DNA of 64,000 nt. It comes from Roseibium sp. MMSF_3412 (GTDB lineage: Bacteria > Pseudomonadota > Alphaproteobacteria > Rhizobiales > Stappiaceae). Below the pieces are notes generated by a model. That model did no database searches. It was not told the origin of the DNA and was given only the letters and a program-made list of their open reading frames with translations. The translations under genes and the position numbers were made by a program. Positions 59,948-64,000 of this stretch are shown piece by piece (position 1 is the stretch's first letter; each line of letters opens with the position of its first letter). The stretch covers positions 1-64,000 of the forward strand of contig NZ_JASHJI010000023.1 of NCBI RefSeq assembly GCF_030733265.1, in the 5' to 3' direction.

Positions 59948-61558
59948 CTAGAATCTGAGGTCCGGTTTTTCCGCCGGAGCATCTTCCGGCAGGTCGTATT
60001 CTTCAATTTCATCCAGGAACTCCTCAGCGAGGTAACGCTTGAATTTCGCCTTGTTGAGACTGAGACGAATGGCGAAAACGTAGACGACGGTAGCCAGGAG
60101 CCCGACGGCAAGCATGTCCGGACCGAGCGGTATCAGGTCCAATCCGCTGCCGAAGGACCCAAGATAGGAAAGCAGAAGAAGACCGGCGATATAGGGAGCC
60201 AGCCAGGACGCTTCGCGCCAGTCGAGACTGTCGAACCCGCCTTGGGCGTTGCGCACCAGCAGGAGCACAAACCCGACCACCAGACATATGCCGAGGTGGC
60301 TCAGCGTGTCCCAGCCGCTCCAGTAGATGATCAGGCTGGCGACGATGAAAGCGAGACAGCCGGTGACGGGTGCGGCAGGCAGTTGAAAAGCTCTTGGCGT
60401 GTCGGGCAGAAGGCGGCGGAACGCCATGACGGCAATCGGTCCGACGACAAAGGAAAGCACGATCGATGACGTGTTGAGTGCAATCACTTCCTTGAAGGGC
60501 AGCAGAAAGAAGAAAATCGCGGAAACGACGAAATTCACGAGCAAGGCGAACAGGGGCACGCCGCGTTGCGAGAGGCTTTCCATGAACTTTGGAAACAGAC
60601 CGTTCTGCGCCATTGCCAGACCCAGCCGCGCGTTGGAGCCGACCGAGACGAGGCCTGAGGCAAAACTCGAAATCCGGGCGCTGGTGTCCAGGAGGCTGAC
60701 GATCCAGAGAGCACCGACAGCAGTTGCCAGTGCTGCCATGGGGCCAAGTTCCCCGGAGAAGTGCAGCGCATTCCAGCCGTTTTCAAGATCCTTGCCGCTG
60801 AGTGCGCCAAGGAAGGCAATCTGCAGGGCTCCAAGGATGAACAGGCAGATCACAAGGCTCAGGACGAGTGCGAGCGGGACGTTGATTTTCGGATTGCGGG
60901 CTTCACCGGCCATCTCGATGACATGCCTGAAGCCCAGGAGCGCGAAGATCACGCCGCCGCTCGAAATCGCCGAAAGGATGCCTTTCAGGCCTTCCGGGGC
61001 AAATCCACCGTAGTTGCTGAAATTCTCGAAGCGGAATTCCGAAGCGATAATGACGGCTGCCAGGAGCGACGGAACGACAATCTTGATCCAGGTAAGGGCC
61101 GTGTTGATGCGGGCAAAGAATTTGACGCCGAATGCATTCAGCACCGTGAAGACCATCAGGAGCACGCAGGCGACACCGAGACCGCCCGGTGTCAGCTGTC
61201 CATCGGGCGCGTAGAGCCAGGGCGCATTGGTGGCGGAATAGCGCAGCACTGCCTCGACTTCGATCGTCGCGGCGGTGTTGTATCCGACCCAGGCCGTCCA
61301 GCCCATCGCCATGGACACGACGGACCCGTGCGAAAAATGCGGAACGCGGCCGATGCCGCCGGGGACGGGTAGAATTGCGGAGATCTCGGCAAAGGTTGCA
61401 GCCAGCAACAGCATGGCGATGCCACCGATCAGCCAGGCAAGGATCGCCGAAGGGCCTGCGGCCTGCGCGGCAAGAAGCGGTGCGAACAGCCAGCCGGATC
61501 CGAGGATGCCGCTTATCGCGACGAAGGTCAGACCCAGAAGCCCGATGCTGCGATGCAT
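59948..61558 (-). CDS. APC-family amino acid permease
   Basis: A 536-aa amino acid/polyamine/organocation transporter with about 12 helices. LTFVAISGILGSGWLFAPLL (the helix 1 break), GRVPHFSHGSVVSMAMGWTA and FALLGFRHVIEMAGEARNPK are typical. The ATG at 61558 is chosen; TTG 61567 with GGGGGAA upstream is an alternative. First gene of a two-gene operon with the MFS transporter; the substrate is not known. Confidence 0.88.
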   Translation of the reverse strand: MHRSIGLLGLTFVAISGILGSGWLFAPLLAAQAAGPSAILAWLIGGIAMLLLAATFAEISAILPVPGGIGRVPHFSHGSVVSMAMGWTAWVGYNTAATIEVEAVLRYSATNAPWLYAPDGQLTPGGLGVACVLLMVFTVLNAFGVKFFARINTALTWIKIVVPSLLAAVIIASEFRFENFSNYGGFAPEGLKGILSAISSGGVIFALLGFRHVIEMAGEARNPKINVPLALVLSLVICLFILGALQIAFLGALSGKDLENGWNALHFSGELGPMAALATAVGALWIVSLLDTSARISSFASGLVSVGSNARLGLAMAQNGLFPKFMESLSQRGVPLFALLVNFVVSAIFFFLLPFKEVIALNTSSIVLSFVVGPIAVMAFRRLLPDTPRAFQLPAAPVTGCLAFIVASLIIYWSGWDTLSHLGICLVVGFVLLLVRNAQGGFDSLDWREASWLAPYIAGLLLLSYLGSFGSGLDLIPLGPDMLAVGLLATVVYVFAIRLSLNKAKFKRYLAEEFLDEIEEYDLPEDAPAEKPDLRF

Positions 61559-61711
61559 GTGCGCCAAGATGTTCCCCCACAGACTTCGGCTTGTGAGGGA
61601 AGCTTAGCCGAGGGAAGGTCGCAACGGGAAGCCGGGATTTGGATTGTTAAGATATGTCGGGCGGGAACTGGCGGCCCGAGCTGCGGGCTCTGCGTCAAGC
61701 GCCGCGTTTGT

Positions 61712-62545
61712 TCAGGTCGCCAGAACCAACGCCGCTTTCCCGTTTCCGGACAGATCGAACTGCGTACGCCGAACCCTTGTTGAAAAAACGTTGCTGATAT
61801 CGCGTTTGAAAACCTCGAAACTGGTATAGCCGAGCGCTTTGAGATGGGAGAGCAGATCGGTTCCGCTGCTGTCGCTCAGAACCTCGCACAAAAGCGCTGG
61901 CCTGTTTTCGGACAGTGTCTTTTCCCCACCCCGGATAACGCTGGTCTCGTGCCCTTCCACGTCGATCTTGATCAGCCGTATCTTGCCGGGCTCGAGCCCG
62001 TTCGACGCGACAAATTCATCAAGCGTGGTGCAGGCTACATCAGCGCGGTTCACAGGTATCTCGTGATGGGTCTCGTCGAGCGTTGCCCAGCCCAGATTTC
62101 CGTTTTGGGGCACGAAGATCGGAACCACGCCCTGCGTGTCCGACAGCGCCTTGTTGATTGCCGTTGTGTTGCCGCCACCGGCCAGAGCGAGGTTGGCCTG
62201 AAGCACTTCAAAGGTGACCGGATTGGGCTCGAAAGCGAAAACCTCTGCGAAATAGTCACGCAGCAGGATCGAATAAACGCCTATATTGCCGCCAACATCG
62301 AGAAAGATCGCGTCGTCTTCGATGGTTGTCTCATCGAGGTAGTCCTGGACACCATCCAGTTGTGTCTGTTCAAAACTGCCGGTGCTGAACAGGCGCATGC
62401 CGATGACATCGTTCATGGGAACGCAGATATGCGTGAAGCCCTTCTTGCGGCTTGCCCTGTTGCGCATGGCCTCCGCAATGGCAAAGAGCCCCCGGTCAAT
62501 CAGAAGGCTTGATAAACTTCTAGTACGTAACACTTCGCCCCACAC
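61712..62545 (-). CDS. FkbM-family methyltransferase
   Basis: A 277-aa SAM-dependent O-methyltransferase. DDAIFLDVGGNIGVYSILLR is motif I; EVFAFEPNPVTFEVLQANLA and IRLIKIDVEGHETSVIRGGE are the following FkbM signatures. Members methylate sugars, polyketides or peptides; the substrate is unknown. The GTG at 62545 gives the longest frame; GTG 62533 is possible. Stands alone. Confidence 0.88.
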   Translation of the reverse strand: MWGEVLRTRSLSSLLIDRGLFAIAEAMRNRASRKKGFTHICVPMNDVIGMRLFSTGSFEQTQLDGVQDYLDETTIEDDAIFLDVGGNIGVYSILLRDYFAEVFAFEPNPVTFEVLQANLALAGGGNTTAINKALSDTQGVVPIFVPQNGNLGWATLDETHHEIPVNRADVACTTLDEFVASNGLEPGKIRLIKIDVEGHETSVIRGGEKTLSENRPALLCEVLSDSSGTDLLSHLKALGYTSFEVFKRDISNVFSTRVRRTQFDLSGNGKAALVLAT

Positions 62546-62687
62546 CCTGTTCTACTTGAAATTCCCTTAGGGAATAGAAGCTGTCGCAGCGGTGTTTCCA
62601 AACAATTAAGGCGCGTTGATTGACCGTCGAAGCGGTTATTCAAGGTGAAGAAAGATCTAAGCGTTGTATTTCCGTCGTCTTACAGCC

Positions 62688-63356
62688 TCAGGCTGAGGCG
62701 GCGGTGCGGATCGCGGCAATATTTTGCGTGTAGGCGTCGATCGTGCCGCCTTTGAAAACGGCGGATCCGGCAACAAGCACATTCGCGCCGGCACCTGCGA
62801 CAAGAGGAGCCGTTTCCGGGGTCACGCCGCCATCGATTTCCAGATCGATCGGGCGGTCGCCGATCATGGATTTGATGCGGCGGGTCTTTTCCACCTGGGA
62901 CTGAATGAATTTCTGTCCGCCAAAGCCTGGGTTCACGGTCATGACCAGGATCAGGTCGAGGCGGTCCAGGACGTATTCCAGAACGCTTTCGGGTGTCGAC
63001 GGGTTGAGAGACACGCCCGCCTTCTTGCCGAGATCGCGAATGGCCTGCAGCGTGCGGTCCAGATGCTTTGTCGCCTCGGCGTGCACCGTGATGATGTCTG
63101 ACCCGGCCTTGGCGAAGGCCTCAAGGTAGGGATCGACCGGCTCAATCATCAAGTGCGTGTCGAATATCTTGTCCGAATGCGGGCGGAGTTTTGCAATAAC
63201 GTCGGGGCCAAAGGTGATGTTGGGCACGAAATGCCCGTCCATGACATCCAGATGGATCCAGTCCGCGCCCGCCGTCACGACGTCGCGGACTTCCTGTCCC
63301 AGCTTGGAAAAGTCGGAGGCAAGGATCGATGGTGCGATTTTGATGTCACGTGGCAT
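62688..63356 (-). CDS. rpe: Ribulose-phosphate 3-epimerase
   Basis: A 222-aa TIM-barrel enzyme that interconverts ribulose 5-phosphate and xylulose 5-phosphate. DIKIAPSILASDFSKLGQEV, WIHLDVMDGHFVPNITFGPD (metal His/Asp) and MTVNPGFGGQKFIQSQ are diagnostic. GGGAG seven bases before ATG 63356. It lies downstream of a DUF2259-like gene and near purB, a frequent Rhizobiales order. Confidence 0.97.
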   Translation of the reverse strand: MPRDIKIAPSILASDFSKLGQEVRDVVTAGADWIHLDVMDGHFVPNITFGPDVIAKLRPHSDKIFDTHLMIEPVDPYLEAFAKAGSDIITVHAEATKHLDRTLQAIRDLGKKAGVSLNPSTPESVLEYVLDRLDLILVMTVNPGFGGQKFIQSQVEKTRRIKSMIGDRPIDLEIDGGVTPETAPLVAGAGANVLVAGSAVFKGGTIDAYTQNIAAIRTAASA

Positions 63357-63510
63357 TGCAAGGCTCCCGCAGTGTCCGAGGGTCCGGATCGCAAGAGGCC
63401 GGGCCGACTGATCTGAGTGGGCGGCTATCACGGCGGGTTGTCTGTTTCAAATTCTTTTTACATGACAGGCGACAATTGCCCGTTTCACGTGTGTAGAAGC
63501 GCTGCGGTCT

Positions 63511-64000
63511 TCAAAGACGCCCCGTAATTGCCAGATATCTGCGATCCGGGCCTTCGAAACCCAGGCTCTCCATCTGTACGAAGATCGCAAACACCGCCGG
63601 TCCCTTTTCCGGGTAGAAGGTGAATACCCGTTCGATCCGATAAGAGAACGGGCAGCGCCGGCTCTTGGGCACACTGGTGTCGTTGTTCAGGGTGCGGGTA
63701 ACGCCGTTGCTCACCATTGTCAGGCGAAAGCCCCTGGTTTCAACACCGTACCCGGCGCATTCGGCGTTCTTGAGAGGATACTCGTTCAAGGTGAGGTCTA
63801 TCGAGGTCTCGCCCTGCAAAAGCGGCAGCCGCGGCGCGACCTTGATGTGATACGGGTTGGAACCCAGTTCCGTCGCTGGATTGAAGGCAACCGTCTTCCC
63901 CTTCCCGAAGATGGAGGTCTTGTCGAGAAGCGCATGTGCCGCCTGCTGGTTCCGCGTGCGGGTTTCAGCAAGAGCATCTTCCGGATCGTAGCCATTTTCC
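63511..64000 (-). CDS. DUF2259-like protein, 5' end cut by the window
   Basis: The frame is open to the last base, so the start lies beyond the window; 162 residues are visible from ENGYDPEDALAETRTRNQQA to the C-terminus, GFEGPDRRYLAITGRL. The text resembles secreted DUF2259 proteins, which in Rhizobiales often lie between purB and rpe. Function unknown. One cysteine-containing loop (LKNAECAGYGVETRGFRLT) is present. The signal peptide, expected at the N-terminus, cannot be seen. Confidence 0.7.
   Translation of the reverse strand, partial: ENGYDPEDALAETRTRNQQAAHALLDKTSIFGKGKTVAFNPATELGSNPYHIKVAPRLPLLQGETSIDLTLNEYPLKNAECAGYGVETRGFRLTMVSNGVTRTLNNDTSVPKSRRCPFSYRIERVFTFYPEKGPAVFAIFVQMESLGFEGPDRRYLAITGRL

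Overview
This window is bacterial chromosome of moderately high GC, coding-dense on both strands. Gene content and order point to an alphaproteobacterium of the Hyphomicrobiales (Rhizobiales), most likely a marine Stappiaceae such as Roseibium/Labrenzia. The signs are the alphaproteobacterial F1-ATPase zeta inhibitor, the purL-bolA-monothiol glutaredoxin order, purC-purS-small membrane protein-purQ, trmJ-murI next to rpsD, and abundant short palindromic intergenic repeats. The genus is an inference. No rRNA, tRNA, CRISPR array, transposase or phage gene was recognised.

Layout. 1-2340 is the 3' end of a large repeat-built surface or secreted protein with near-identical 342-bp units. 2392-5074 holds a HAD phosphatase and a prfH-rtcB pair (ribosome rescue plus RNA ligase). 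5.4-9.2 kb holds a secreted YHS protein, a small membrane protein divergent from an AraC regulator, and an F5/8C-like OmpA protein. 9.7-15.4 kb holds monomeric isocitrate dehydrogenase, a membrane protein, a DUF1311 protein and a royal-jelly-like protein, separated by repeat-rich spacers. 15.5-21.1 kb holds a LysR regulator, trmJ-murI, a degenerate EAL-CBS-GGDEF protein and rpsD with a clear sigma70-type promoter. 21.1-27.3 kb holds a VOC protein, a SigZ-like sigma factor divergent from a GST, a secreted protein, a Gmad2-LysM protein, and a small prodomain-like protein immediately before a subtilase. 27.4-31.9 kb holds ttcA, a LysR regulator and a dehydrogenase/ALDH pair. 32.0-37.2 kb is a run of same-strand genes: a renalase-like flavoprotein, an isoprenylcysteine-methyltransferase-like membrane protein, a DUF4149-like protein, DUF427, an SGNH hydrolase, and a DUF427-adenylate cyclase fusion.

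From 38.3 kb to the end the backbone is the de novo purine pathway (purL, purQ, purS, purC, purB) with its usual companions bolA, grxD, the zeta inhibitor, rpe and a DUF2259-like gene. Between purL and purQ lies about 8.5 kb of apparent accessory genes: a coiled-coil protein, a methyltransferase, a peroxiredoxin/AraC pair, and a FadR-type GntR regulator with a tripartite tricarboxylate transporter and an MmgE/PrpD enzyme. The regulator gene and the transporter operon share a nearly identical operator over their -35 boxes, which suggests a substrate-induced uptake and catabolism module.

The most interesting items are the free prodomain-like partner next to the subtilase, the DUF427-cyclase fusion and its cluster, the RtcB-PrfH pair, the SigZ/GST pair with cysteine-bearing tails, the shared GntR operators with a probable leaderless start, a lipoprotein gene whose ribosome binding site lies inside a terminator stem, and two unlisted small membrane proteins of 42 and 35 residues.
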